A stretch of DNA of 64,000 nt from Lolium rigidum (lineage: Eukaryota; Streptophyta; Magnoliopsida; Poales; Poaceae), in NCBI RefSeq assembly GCF_022539505.1, contig NC_061514.1, positions 37,477,769 to 37,541,768 of the forward strand, given 5' to 3'. The notes under the pieces are model-generated. The model had not been told where the DNA came from, ran no database searches, and saw only the letters and a list, made by a program, of their open reading frames with translations. A program made the position numbers and the translations under genes. Of this stretch, positions 1-10,697 are shown one piece after another. Positions within the stretch are counted from its first letter, which is position 1. Each line of letters starts with the position of its first letter.

Positions 1-849
1 GGTTAGCCGCCTTCTACGTCTCCAACCGTCTCGACTTCGTCGCCCGTGCCATTGCCTCGTCCCCGTCTACACCACCTGCTACTCTACTCTGAGAACCGCG
101 GGAAGGGTCGGCATCTCTCCGTCGATCTGCGACCGCGACGCTTCCGGAGGCCTCCTCTGCTAGTCCCTCTGACATGGCGACAAGTTCATGATGGTCCCTG
201 CCCCTCGCATGCCCGGTACTGGCAACACCGGAAGTGCCTTCGTCCCCGACACGTTCCCGAGTCCGGCAAACTCGCGCCGGACGTCTCGTCTTCATCGGCT
301 TCGACAACGTCTTCTTCGGCATCGCCTCACGATCGCCTCGACCGCGTCACCGACTTCTTCTATGTGTACTCGGTTCCGGCAAAACCGAAGTATGCCTTCG
401 TCCCCGACGTGCGCCCGGTTCCGGCAAAACTAGGGCAACACCTCGTCCTCGACGGCTCGGGACCGCATCGACTTCGGCATCGACCATCTCCACGACTGCC
501 TCGGCGCGTCTCCGTCACTCTCCTCGCACAGCACCTCGCATGCGGCTACATCGACACCGGCACCCGGCCACGACATCGACCACGGCATCCCCTCGCGCGG
601 CTACCCCGACCAAGGTTGCAGCACCCACGCTCTCGGCTACCTCGACATCGGCACAAGGGCTACCACCTCGCACGAGCACCTCGGCTTCTTCTACAGTCCA
701 AGCATCCGCGACGCGACATCGTCCACGACGCTCACGCTACGACTGCGGGGGAGTGTCAGCCCGTTGGTTCCTACCTTCGGCTTCTCTCCAGTCTGACCGT
801 CCGCGACGCTACTGTTGTTCACGTCACTACCGCTACGACTGCGGGGGAG
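1..849 (+). mobile_element. 3' internal region of a Copia LTR retrotransposon (partial)
   Basis: GC-rich sequence full of ACATCG/TCGACG-type triplets that ends in a polypurine tract (gcgggggag, 841-849) directly before a TG-starting LTR. No reverse transcriptase, RNase H or integrase motif is visible in any frame, so this is the non-coding part between pol and the 3' LTR. The phrase ccttcgtccccgac...ttccggcaaa recurs at about 237-272, 367-382 and 392-430, showing internal tandem duplication. The tract cgactgcgggggagtgt also occurs twice (about 736-752 and 837-851). The 5' part of the element lies before the window. The longest open frame (46-855) has biased Arg/Pro/Ser composition and is not taken as a gene. 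Confidence 0.6.
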
Positions 850-1030
850 TGTTAGAGATATATTTGGTATAGGTATATTAGGTAGTCTAGGATTTGTAAT
901 CTCTGCCTACCATATCTCTAGGAGAGCTATCTTAGCCTCCAAGTCTGTACCACTATATATACTCGCCCGAGAGGCTCAATACAACATTCAACATATTCCG
1001 CATATCTCTCTCCCTCTCTATCCTTCTACA
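850..1030 (+). repeat. 3' LTR of the Copia element (about 181 bp)
   Basis: The LTR starts TGTTAGAGATATA immediately after the polypurine tract and ends near TCCTTCTACA. Inside is a TATA-like run (ctatatatactcgcc, about 952-966). The 5' LTR and target-site duplication are outside the window, so the exact right end could shift by a few bases (an alternative end is acaaca at 1033). Confidence 0.65.
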
Positions 1031-2680
1031 ACAATCACATACATATGTCAGTACTAGTACATGTTTTCGTTGTAGTCTACGCGCATCAGAGAGGCCGATG
1101 GGTGTGACGTACTTGGCAGGACATAATTAAGCACCGTACTTTCGCCAAACGACAGGCCTTGTACGATTTATTTTGAGGTGTATTATAAAACCTAAATTGG
1201 GGGTTATCTAGTAAACTGATTTTAAATGGGACAACCTGCAGACAAGAAAATACTAGGCGACCTTTACATTTTTCCTTTTCGGGCTGGACGTCTAGTTTCT
1301 TATATCCAGGTTCTAGTAACATAATTATGTCGAATAAAAACAAACTAATCAAGCCTTCCTTTTTCTCCTAGTTTAGCAGCTTCATCCAATCATCCTTGAC
1401 TGTAGCCCGGCCGGCCGAATGGTCGTTCGAAGCCTAAATGATGACGATGATGCTTCACTTTCCTGTACTCTATTTTGCATCCTAACCAGCTGTCTGGCAC
1501 CCTAAAGCCCTCTCCATCTTTAGCATTTTTGTTTTAAGCAGCGTGGCCGATCGATGATGCTAGCAGGATATTTCTGCTTATTTCCCATTACAGCAGGAAC
1601 CAGCAACAAATTAGTGTGCACTTTGGTTATGCAGCATTAGCATCGCATAACTTGTCACTACCTGGTAATCAGTGTTGAAAATTACCTTAGCAGGCAATAC
1701 CCGAATAAGCATCAGGATGCAGATATACTTGTCACTTGAGTTTTTCTCCATCTTGTCTGCAGTATCTTTTGTTCTCCCGATTTTGTTCGCTCGTCACATG
1801 GTACAAATTGTTCTCTCGATCATGCCTGGAGAGATTCAGCATAAGATTGGCATTGAAGAAGTTCAGACCAAACAGCATGGAATATATTCTGCATACATAA
1901 AATCTGTAAAACAGTATATAAATATGTCTGATTTACTTCATTGCAAGTTTAGTTAGCACAGGGTCCAACCTTTAGAGTCTGTTAAAATCATCCAAGGAGT
2001 ACTTGGCAATGGCATGAAGAGCCGAGTGCGTGCAACGAAAAGTGGAGAGAGTGCCTTTGCATCTTTTGTGCCAGCGAAGCCGGGGATTAAAAAAAGGGAC
2101 AGGACCGAAGCAAATATGTTAATCTTACATGTCAACATCAGTGGACCGTAAGTTGTTGTGTAGTTGTACAATAGTCGAGTGTTTAAAATGTATAGTTATA
2201 ACTAAATTAATTATTTGTTGAGAAAATTCAAGGCAAAATACATTTTTTTTGTCTTTTTAAAAAGGTTACATAATTTTTTTTATCCCCGAAAACTTGTGTG
2301 CGAACAGAAAATGACTGGATGTACAGACAAAATTTTATTTATGAATTTTTTGACATTTTTAAAATTTTATTTTATGTATTTCTCACAATACATTCATATG
2401 CTCCGGCCTATGAGCCAAAACACCACATTTGTGTTCCATGTTGCCTTGTTGGAACAGTATAAAAGAACATAGAAAATAATGGGAACACATATAACTGAGG
2501 AATTACTTTCCTAGCCTGTTATTGATTGGTTGTGTAGAAAAAATAAGCGGTTGACATGCACAGCACAGAGTCCCATTTGTTCCTTTGCTGTAAACTACTA
2601 CCACGACCAAATCGTATTGTGGCTGAAGTTGAACAAAATGCATGATTAACTTAAAGAGACGCAAAATTTGATATGGGGTA
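1031..2680. other. intergenic, no gene recognised
   Basis: AT-rich intergenic DNA. Reading frames are all under 95 codons, without recognisable motifs. The 2200-2400 stretch is very T-rich. No terminal inverted repeats or tRNA-like sequence was seen. Confidence 0.5.
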
Positions 2681-2685
2681 CGTTC

Positions 2686-2818
2686 TGTTAGAGTAATATG
2701 CTTGTTGTATTATCAGGGGGCCAAAGGCCACAATATATAGTACATGTACAGGTGGAAATATGCAGGAAGCCCCCTAACATATGGGGAAACTACAATATAC
2801 AGATATATACATCTAACA
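2686..2818 (-). repeat. 3' LTR of the Copia element
   Basis: 133 bp, TG...CA ends, and on the minus strand starts TGTTAGATGTATATATCTG. It pairs with 7509-7640. Confidence 0.93.
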
Positions 2819-2830
2819 CCTCCCCTCAAA
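2819..2830 (-). other. polypurine tract
   Basis: On the minus strand TTTGAGGGGAGG lies immediately upstream of the 3' LTR, the expected plus-strand primer position. Confidence 0.85.
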
Positions 2831-2831
2831 C

Positions 2832-3413
2832 TCATGGTGGATCCACAACACTGAGTTTGGAGAGTAAGAAATCATGCTGCGCTTGAGTCTGTGCCTTTGT
2901 AAAGAAATCCGCCAACTGCAAATCTGAAGGCACATAATGAACCGCAACAACATCATCCTGCACCCGAGCACGTGTGTAAAAAGCATCAACACCAATATGC
3001 TTGGTCAGCTCATGCTTGACCGGATCACGTGCAATACCGATAGCACCTGCATCGTCGTACAAAAGTGGAGTGGGTGTCGTAACAGAGATCCCAAAATCTG
3101 CAAGCAACCACCGTAACCAGGTCACCTCAGCAATCAACAAAGCCATAGCCCGCAACTCAGCCTCAACACTCGAACGGGAAACTGCGACCTGTTTCTTCTT
3201 CTTCCAAGCAACAAGCGAATCACCAAGAAACACACAAGAAGCGTAAAGTGAACGACGATCCGTAGGATCACTCGCCCACGTAGCATCCGAATAGCACCGG
3301 AGCCGGAGAGAGCCGGAACGGGGAAAGAAAAGGCGACGAGTGATCGTGCCACGAAGGTAACGTAGAACACGGAGGAGATGACTATAGTGAACAAGTGGTA
3401 GGAGCTGAGACAA
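2832..3413 (-). pseudogene. Copia RNase H domain (3' part of pol)
   Basis: A 193-codon frame containing the Ty1/Copia RNase H signature: CYSDATWASD-type first Asp block, the SRSSVEAEL block with its Glu, then a TWLRWLLADFG helix and a LLYDDAGAI third Asp block, ending in HIGVDAFYTR and ADFFTKA, which are typical Copia pol C-terminal motifs. RNase H removes the RNA template during reverse transcription in the virus-like particle. It is separated by frameshift from the RT frame upstream on the minus strand, so as read it is a pseudogene, although base-call error cannot be excluded. Confidence 0.9.
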
Positions 3414-3679
3414 ACCGACTCAGAATATGAACAGGATAAGAAATATCGTGACGAGTGACAAGCAAGATAAACAAGACTCCCAACAAGATGGCGATAACGG
3501 GTGGGATCGGGAAGAGGATCACCATCGCAGGGACGAAGCTTAACATTAAGCTCCATAGGAGTATCGACTGTGTGCTCATCCCCAAGAGCAGCACGAGCAA
3601 GAAGATCCTGAATGTACTTTTCCTAAGAGATAGAAAGGACATCAGAAGTGGAGGAAACCTCAATGCCAAGAAAATAGCG

Positions 3680-5001
3680 AAGAGGACCAAGATCAGTCAT
3701 AAGAAACTGGTCACGAAGACGAGCCTTGACGAAGGCAATATACCCAGGATCATCACCAGTAATGATCATATCATCAACATAAAGAAGAAGAAGAGTACGT
3801 CCACGAGGAGAAGTGTGAACGAAAAGTGCTGGATCATGAAGACTAGGAGAGAAACCAGCAAGCAGTCACCACAGAGGCGAAGCGCTCAAACCAGTGCACG
3901 AGGGGCCTGTTTGAGACCATAGAGAGAACGTCGAAGACGACAAACCATCCCATCGGGAACAGAATACCCGGGAGGAGGCTGCATGTAAACCTCCTCACTC
4001 AACTCGCCATTAAGAAAAGCATTCTGAACATCAAGCTGGGAGACAGACCAGCGGCGAATAGAAGCAACAGCAAGAAGGGTACACACAGTAGTCATATGAG
4101 CCACATGGGCAAAAGTCTCATCATAGTCACGCCCGTGCTCCTGCTGAAAACCACGAGCCACAAGACGCGCTTTATAGCGCTCAAGAGATCCATCAGAGCG
4201 AGTCTTAATTTTATAGACCCACTTACACGTGATAGGACGAACACCAGAAGGGGGAGAAACAAGATCCCAAGTGCCAGTGCGCTCAAGCGCAGCGATCTCC
4301 TCAGCCATGGCAAGCTGCCATTTAGGATGACGCTCGGCATCCCGATAAGAAGTCGGCTCGGAAACGACAGAGAGACCATACTGACTAGGAGAGTAACGAG
4401 CTGGAGCACGACACTGACGCACAGGCCGTGAAGGGGGAAGCTCATCTGCAGAAGACAAGTCATCAGAAGAAGAGGAAGAAGGGACAACATCGGAAGGAGC
4501 CGAAGCCGGAGAACGAGGAGTACTAGGTGGACTAGACGAACGAGAGGATGGCGCCGAGGGGGGCGCATCAGAAGTAGGAGGGATGGGAGGAGGAACAACA
4601 GGGGGTGCATCCGGAAAAAGAAGAAAAGAGATATCATCCACCGGGTAAGTACCTGAGGTGGGGCGAGGATAAAAGGGACGCGTCTCATCAAACGTGACGT
4701 CACGAGAGATGCGCATCCGACGACCAACGGGGTCCCAACAGCGATAGCCCTTATGCTCATCACTGTATCCGAGAAAAACACACTCAACAGACTGAGCGGT
4801 TAGTTTGGTGCGTTCACGAGGAGGCAGAAGGACATAGCAGACGCAACCAAATGAACGCATAGTCGAGTAGTCTGGAGAAACACCAGAGAGACGCTCGAGA
4901 GGAATGCCACCCTGTAGAGCAGCGGAAGGCTGAATGTTAATGAGGTCGGCCGACGTAGCAACAGACCTCAGCCCGTAAATGTGGCGGAAGAGAAGAAGCA
5001 A
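3680..5001 (-). pseudogene. Copia reverse transcriptase with integrase C-terminal part
   Basis: The long frame 3886-5001 first shows the integrase C-terminal GKR-like region (SFGCVCYVLLPPRE, then FLGYSDEHKGYRCWDP). A Pro/Ser-rich linker follows, then the RVT_2 domain: WVYKIKTRSDGSLERYKARLVARGF, SQLDVQNAFLNGEL with the first catalytic Asp, and SLYGLKQAPR. The frame then breaks. The catalytic YVDD box is encoded in the neighbouring frame at 3770-3781. RT copies element RNA into cDNA. Family-typical motifs are all present, but the domain is split over at least two frames, so as read it is not translatable in one piece. Confidence 0.92.
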
Positions 5002-5710
5002 TCATCATAGCACGGGTGGTCTCAAGAAGATGACGATGCTTACGCTCGGCGACGCCATTTTGAGCATGCGCGCCGGGACAAGAAAACCGAGCGAGGGTGC
5101 CCTCCTCAGCAAGGACACCACGAAGGTGCTGGGAGATATACTCACCAGCGAGAATCAACACGGAACACGCGAATGGGTGAGGAATACCGAGTGCGGACCA
5201 TGGCCGCAAAACGCCGATAAATAGAGAGCACCTCACCGCGAGAGTGCATGAAAAACACCCGGTGTACCGTGAAAAATCATCAATGAATAAGATATAGTAT
5301 CGATGGCCCCCTTTCGAAGCGAAGGGAGCCGGACCCCAAACATCTGAATGGACTAAATCGAACGGTCGCTGAGAGACATACACACTAGTAGGATAAGGAA
5401 GCTGAATCTGTTTGCCTAACCTACAGCCCTGACAGTGTAACGACCCATCTCCAGCAGACGGACCCCGAAGGCCACGATGAACCAAAGACGACATGCGAGA
5501 GTCACAAAGGTGACCAAGACGATGATGCCACCGCTGAAAAGAGCCGGTGACGAGAGGCAACAACCGGAGGAGAACCGGCAGATGGAGTGGCAGCGGAAGG
5601 AACACGAAGCCGCCTAACTCCCAAAGCCCCGAGAGACTTACGGCTACGAGGGCCAGCTCCAACCAGGGCTGTGTGCGACGATCCCGAACCGCACAAGACT
5701 CGGCCATCAA
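4937..5710 (-). pseudogene. Copia integrase (HHCC zinc domain and DDE core)
   Basis: The N-terminal zinc-binding HHCC module is visible (WHHRLGH...HCQGCRLGK). It is followed by the core with HSDVWGP (first Asp) and [13 protein letters not shown], and by a later VAERKHRHLLE block containing the Glu. The segment around the second catalytic Asp is frameshifted. The shift sits on a CGAG tetranucleotide (plus 5149-5152), and reading it as CAG would rejoin the two frames through the conserved motif. Integrase inserts the cDNA and leaves 5-bp duplications, matching the CGTTC seen here. Either a decayed gene or a sequencing artefact. Confidence 0.9.
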
Positions 5711-5975
5711 GAATGACGCGACAACCAGAATCGGTGAGCTGGCTAGCAGAGAAAAGGTTCATCTGAAGGCGAGGAACATGAGAAACATCAGGGACAGAGA
5801 AAGAGGGAGTAGAAAGGGTACCTCTACTAGAAACAGGAATAGAGGTACCATCAGCCGTGACAACACGGACATGAGAAATAAGAGACCGAAGAGCAGACAG
5901 AATAGAAGACTCAGAGGTCATATGAAAGGAAGCTCCAGAATCCAGATACCACGGGGACGTACCTGACTGTGTAGA
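5610..5975 (-). pseudogene. Copia aspartic protease
   Basis: Contains WYLDSGASFHM, with the DSG catalytic triplet at about 5940, followed by VTADGTSIPVSSRG and a MNLFSASQL block. These are standard in plant Copia proteases sited between the gag zinc knuckle and the integrase. The enzyme cleaves the Gag-Pol precursor. The frame continues into the integrase zinc region before breaking. The gag-like frame overlaps its start. Confidence 0.88.
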
Positions 5976-6849
5976 AACTGGTGGTCGCGCAGTGCCAGAA
6001 GAGCCAGTCACAGAACCAGCAGCCGCCCGGCGAGGAAGAGTCTGTAGTAGCGAGCAGACCACGAAGACCCCTGAGAATGTCCTGATCAGAGAGTGCAACT
6101 GCAGAAGATCCTGAAGAGCCAGCCTGCTGACGATCCTGGAACTGCTGACGTAAATTGGGATCCCGCGTCCAACAGGTGGAGGAAGTGTGGCCAACATTGC
6201 CACAGTAGGTGCAATGAGGACGAGGGCGGAGACTCGGACCGCGAGGCTTCTGACGTAAACTGGAATCCCAAGCATCAAGCAGGCGGTGAAGCTGCGCTAT
6301 CTCATGCGCAGAGAGGGGCACGACTGGAGATGTCGACGTACAATCAGGTGCAGACGAGGAGGTATCAGCCACACGCACAGAGGCCACCAAAGGGGGCGAC
6401 GGAGAGCAACACGCCGATGAAGACAGAGTCGGCAAAGCGCGGTCATAACCACGTGAAGAGACCGCGAAAGTCGATGTAGAGCGGCAGGCCGACGTAGGCG
6501 GAGTCGACGAAGCGCGGCCATAACCGCGGGAAGAGGCCGCAAAAGTCGATGTAGAGCGGCGGACCGACGTAGACGAAGTCGGCGAAGCGCGGGCAGAGCC
6601 GCATGAAGAGGCCACAAAAGTCGGCGAAGCACGGGCAGAGTCGCGTGAAGAGGCCGCAAAAGTCGATGTAGAGCGGCGAGCCGACGTAGACGAAGTCGGG
6701 GAAGCGCGGGCAGAGCCGCGTGAAGAGGCTGCAAACGGCGATGAAGAATGGCTAGCCGTCATACACGGAGGCAGCGGACAAATACCAAGTACCGAAGGGA
6801 GACCCAAAGAGAAGGCGGGATCAGCGGAAGAAGACATAGCTGACGACAC
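5911..6849 (-). pseudogene. gag-like ORF with CCHC knuckle and 25-residue repeats
   Basis: A 312-codon frame starting after the leader. Residues 36-150 are mostly Ser/Ala/Arg/Thr repeats (unit core SARASPTSSTSARRSTSTFA, about 25 residues). A short helical part follows (AHEIAQLHRLLDAWDSSLRQ), then a retroviral-type zinc knuckle CTYCGNVGHTSSTC (CX2CX4HX4C) at about residues 213-226 (6172-6213). The capsid domain that normally occupies the first ~250 residues of a plant Copia Gag is not recognisable, and repeats occupy its place. Gag normally packages element RNA through the knuckle. Without a capsid core this copy probably depended on Gag supplied by relatives (inference). Confidence 0.75.
6430..6735 (-). 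repeat. 75-bp tandem repeats inside the gag-like ORF
   Basis: About four copies of a ~75-bp unit beginning aaagtcgatgtagagcggc (plus strand), one of them shortened. The unit length is a multiple of three, so the reading frame is preserved. Confidence 0.8.
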
Positions 6850-7496
6850 TAGTTTTTATTTATTTATTTTTAGATCAAGTCAACGAGCAGGAAAGAATAG
6901 GGCCGACCCGGAATAAGCAGAGCATGAGGGGAGCGGGGCAAGCAGGCCAGGAGATCGAGCGGAGATCGGGACCAGGCGGGACCAGGCGGACGACCTCAGC
7001 TGGGAATCGGGGCGGAGCGGAGATAGATCGGTCGGGGCAGCAGAGGGTCTGGCGACCTGGCGGGAGCGGGCGACCTGGGCGACGACCTGGCGGGATCGGG
7101 AGCGGGCGGCCTGGCGGGATCGAGTCGAGGGACCTGGGGGCGATCGAGGACTCGCGGGAGCTTCACCAGGCAGGCGACTTGATGGGAGAGCGGGGAGATC
7201 GAGGCCCCTGGCGGGTCGCACGGGATCGGGAGCAGGCGGCGGCCTCACGCGGGAGCAGGCGGCGGCCTCACGCGGGAGCAGGCGGCGGCCTCACGCGGGC
7301 AAGGCGGCCTCACGCGGGAGTAGGCGGCGGCCTCACGCGGGCGAACGGATCGAGCGGAGCCGCAGTTCAGACGAGATCGACACGCAGGGGAGATCGGCTG
7401 GGGCGTCGGGCAGATGAGCGGAGAGAGAAACTGGATCGGCCGGAACAAGCTTGAACGTCGGCCGTACGGACTAGAGGAGGAGGAGGATCAATTTTA
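6850..7496 (-). other. GC-rich untranslated leader of the Copia element
   Basis: Sequence between the primer binding site and the gag-like ORF, very rich in G/C with repeats of ggcgggatcgggagc type. It includes a 23-bp repeat unit (gggagcaggcggcggcct plus cacgc) present about five times at 7218-7345. No recognisable protein motif was found in any frame. Confidence 0.6.
7218..7345. repeat. 23-bp GC-rich minisatellite in the Copia leader
   Basis: Direct repeats of cctcacgcgggagcaggcgg type, about five units, one of them four bases short. Confidence 0.8.
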
Positions 7497-7508
7497 GCTC
7501 TGATATCA
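7497..7508 (-). other. primer binding site (initiator Met-tRNA type)
   Basis: On the minus strand TGATATCAGAGC directly follows the 5' LTR. The usual plant Copia site TGGTATCAGAGC is complementary to the initiator tRNA-Met 3' end, and this copy has one mismatch. Confidence 0.88.
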
Positions 7509-7640
7509 TGTTAAAGTAATATGCTTGTTGTATTACCAGGGGGCTAAAGGCCACAATATATAGTACATGTACAGGTGAAAATATGCAGGAAGCCCCTAAC
7601 ATATGGGGAAACTACAATATACAGATATATACATCTAACA
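7509..7640 (-). repeat. 5' LTR of the Copia element
   Basis: 132 bp, TG...CA ends, matched to 2686-2818. Followed by the right copy of the CGTTC target duplication. Confidence 0.93.
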
Positions 7641-7645
7641 CGTTC

Positions 7646-8572
7646 TTTAACTAGCACCTTGTTGGATGAAAAATGATTAGCTCCGGAATGATTAATCCTA
7701 CCTGCTGATACAAGGGTTTATTTATCCTTTCGCGCCGATCAGAGATTCCATCTGCATTAGAGAAGTGTAGATGCGAATGGAACAATATTGCAAGAAGACC
7801 TATACTGCAGGCGTATAGGAGAATGCTTTGATCGTCTGATTTGCGCCGATCATACGGAGTGCATGCACCAAATCGAGCTTTGTCGTGTGCCCTCTCGTAC
7901 GTAGATGCTCTACGTGTCAAGTACCCAAGCTAAGTACGCACTGAGGTCGCCGGCACGATTTGTTTACTTAGCATACTTAGTGGGCGCGTTACAATTGGAA
8001 ATGATGGGGGTGTATCGTGGTGTACTGGTGTGGCATATGGGAGCATGTGGCTGACGCCGCAGCATGGCCGTATTATACACGATAGATTCGTATGGCTTGT
8101 AGCTAATTTGATAGTTGTACGAATTAAGCGGCTCCTTTTCAGATTAGCTGTTTAGCACAAGGAGCATGCAGCAACTTAGGGTCGTCCTCTCAAATCTAAT
8201 CTAGTCTAATCCAAGAAAAGCAGGCAGTACTAGTTGGAAGTACTTGATAGTCCACGGTTAGTACAACTAAGCACCAGAAAGGACGATCGATGCATGCATC
8301 TGCCCCACCCATGTATACATCAGAGAAAGTATATGTATTTAGACTTATGTATTTAGCTGCATATATAAGAATAAGACCTGATCTCTACATGTAATGATGT
8401 AATCGTGTTGATGATGTGATCTCGAACCTGAAATTAGGACGCACAAATTTCGGTTGGAACAGCCGCTCCAGTCCACTGCCACCGTATATGCATGATTGCT
8501 CCCGTCGCGGAGATTCTGGGGTCCGGCCGGGGCTCCGCATATGCATGTGCGACGGCCCGAAGCAGTGACACG
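7646..8572. other. intergenic, no gene recognised
   Basis: Only short frames without motifs. It separates the Copia insertion from the Stowaway MITE. Confidence 0.5.
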
Positions 8573-8574
8573 TA

Positions 8575-8833
8575 CTCCCTCCGTCCACAAATAAGTATAC
8601 ATCTAGGTTTTTTGATAAGTCAAACTTTATTACATTTGACCACCTTTTTAGGAAAAAGTAGCAGCATTTATGACACTAGATTAGTATCACTAGATCCACC
8701 TTGAAATGTAGTTTCATAATATAGTAATCTAATGTCACATATGTGTATAATTTTTGATAATAAGTTGATCAAAATTAAACAAATTTGACTTATCTAAAAA
8801 CCTAGATGTACACTTATTTGTGGACGGAGGGAG
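8575..8833. mobile_element. Stowaway-type MITE (259 bp), TSD TA
   Basis: Long terminal inverted repeats start CTCCCTCCGTCCACAAATAA at the left and read the same on the opposite strand at the right, with similarity extending about 50 bp. TA dinucleotides flank both ends (8573-8574, 8834-8835). CTCCCTCCGTCC ends with TA duplication define Stowaway (Tc1/Mariner) MITEs, abundant in grass gene space. There is no coding capacity. It lies about 1.9 kb from the SAUR gene. Confidence 0.95.
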
Positions 8834-8835
8834 TA

Positions 8836-10440
8836 CGTGCATCGGTCGAGGTCATGGCGCTCCCGTAGCTCAGACGTCGTTGCACGAGCAGATGCTGGAT
8901 CGTCGCGGCAAATGTTCAATCAGGGCGTCGACCCTGATGCCTTGTGCACAGATACGATGCAGACGACTCGCCAAACCGTGCAGTACTAAATTAATGTAGA
9001 GATCAAGACTAATGCAATGCTCAATTTTGAAGGAAGAAAGGTAAACACACTCCGGAAGTACTAGGAAATTAGATGATCTTTAATTTGGGGATTATATAAA
9101 ATTAATATACCTAGTTCACAAAAAGCGCAAGAAATATCTAGAGCAAAGTATTTGGGGGAGAATTCTAGTGTTAACATATCTTGCAATGTGGAGATATGCA
9201 TGGTCCTACATGTGTGAAGAATCTAATGGCATTATTCTACACGTTCCATAGGTGCATTTACCTGCCATGCATGTAAATAGCTAAATAGTGCTACCAAGCT
9301 CGAACAGCTTTCAAGATGGGCACTAGATTTGGAATAGCCTAGAGGTAGGTACCGAATAAGAGTTGTAGTTTCCACCCCATGCCAAATTTTTAGTGACTAA
9401 TTATTTGCTTGATTATTGCTCTAGGTAGTATATACATGATTTTTCCTGTAATCCATGTTTGTCTAACATTTATTTCTTCACTTGTGTTTCAATACAAGGA
9501 CATTATAGTCGCTTTGGGAGAAGCGCCTAGTGTTAAATAAGATAGCATTAGAGAAAAAGGAGTGATGGAGTAGATTAAGTAGAGTGTGCTGGTAGTTGTG
9601 TAACCATGTATATTATGGCGGCTCACTTAGTGTGTATTCTCCAAAAATAGTTCCCCGCAACATAGAGAACACATCCTTATGAAGAAAATTTAATGACTAT
9701 CAAAATAACTAGTCGTTATGTCTCAATATGTTTTTTAATTTACCAAATTATAGTTTGAATATATTTAAATAAGGCATGTATACTAATTATGAATAAAAGA
9801 TCATGTTTATAAAATAAAGTGTGTACTAATCTACATTGAAAATTTTAAATATAGCTCAACTAATGTCTACATGTACACTAATAATATGAAGACCAATATC
9901 CAAATGCTTCATATTAATGGGTGAAACCATACGACAAATGCCATTTAGCACACTTTCACCCGCATTACCTAACGTATAACAAGCTAACACATTTCATTCA
10001 GAATCGAATGTGTGGCAAAAGCCACTACATTGAAATAAATGTACTAAATGTCCCGATATATAGAAAATTCTAATGTACTAACATGGTTTTGACAATCTTA
10101 ATGAGAATCATTTACACCCTTGTAAAAACAAAAATCCTCAAGAAAGGCATGCCATGCGCAATATAGAAGTGCAAAGGCTAATGACAATCATCAAACAAAT
10201 ACAATTAAGTTGACCACATCACCATCATGACCATATGTCCACATTGACAAATGACTGCCAAGTGAATGTACAACAGGGAAGAAACCTTTATCCCCGTCTT
10301 GGACTGCTACCAATAACGATTCAAGAATCAACATCTACTTTAATCAATCGCTACATTCTTCTACCCGCAGTCAAGCAATACAAAGCTAAAGCTAGACTGC
10401 TAGAGCTAGCCGCGCCCGCCTGTCTGCATCAGTTGCGCTC
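8836..10440. other. intergenic DNA downstream of the SAUR gene
   Basis: AT-rich sequence without recognisable genes. All frames are below 90 codons and lack motifs. The last few hundred bases probably contain the SAUR 3' flank. Confidence 0.5.
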
Positions 10441-10697
10441 GCGCGCAGATTCATGGCTGGGGTGCGCCGCCATTGCGCCGGGCACTCCAGCATGCCGATG
10501 ACTTCGATGTTTCGGCGCTGCTTGCTCTGCGCGCGGGCTGGCACGGCAGGTCTGCCCGCCCGCAGTGGGAGCGGCTAGATGCTTCCACCTTTCCCGCGTC
10601 CGGGAGAACCGCGCGGCGGCCGCCGGCACCGGAATCAAACGACCACGGCTGCCTTGCACGCTCTGCACGCAGCTTCGGTGTTCGGTCGATCACCACT

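Larger units (their letters stand above)
2686..7640 (-). mobile_element. complete Copia LTR retrotransposon (4,955 bp), TSD CGTTC
   Basis: Two matching LTRs of about 132-133 bp bound the element, and the 5-bp target duplication cgttc is exact on both sides (2681-2685 and 7641-7645). Reading on the minus strand the order is 5' LTR, primer binding site, GC-rich leader, gag-like ORF with a CCHC knuckle, aspartic protease, integrase, reverse transcriptase, RNase H, polypurine tract, 3' LTR. Protease-integrase-RT order is diagnostic of Copia (Ty1-like). The LTRs differ by about four substitutions and one indel, so insertion is fairly recent. The polyprotein is broken by several frameshifts, at least one of which is suspect as a sequence error. 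Confidence 0.95.

Noticed and set aside
46..855. 269-codon open frame in the first 850 bases
   Set aside because: Composition is extreme (Arg/Pro/Ser), other frames of the same GC-rich stretch are also open, and it runs into the LTR. An artefact of base composition.
6924..7454. 176-codon plus-strand frame in the Copia leader
   Set aside because: Gly/Arg-rich translation of tandem GC repeats opposite to the element's sense strand; no domain.
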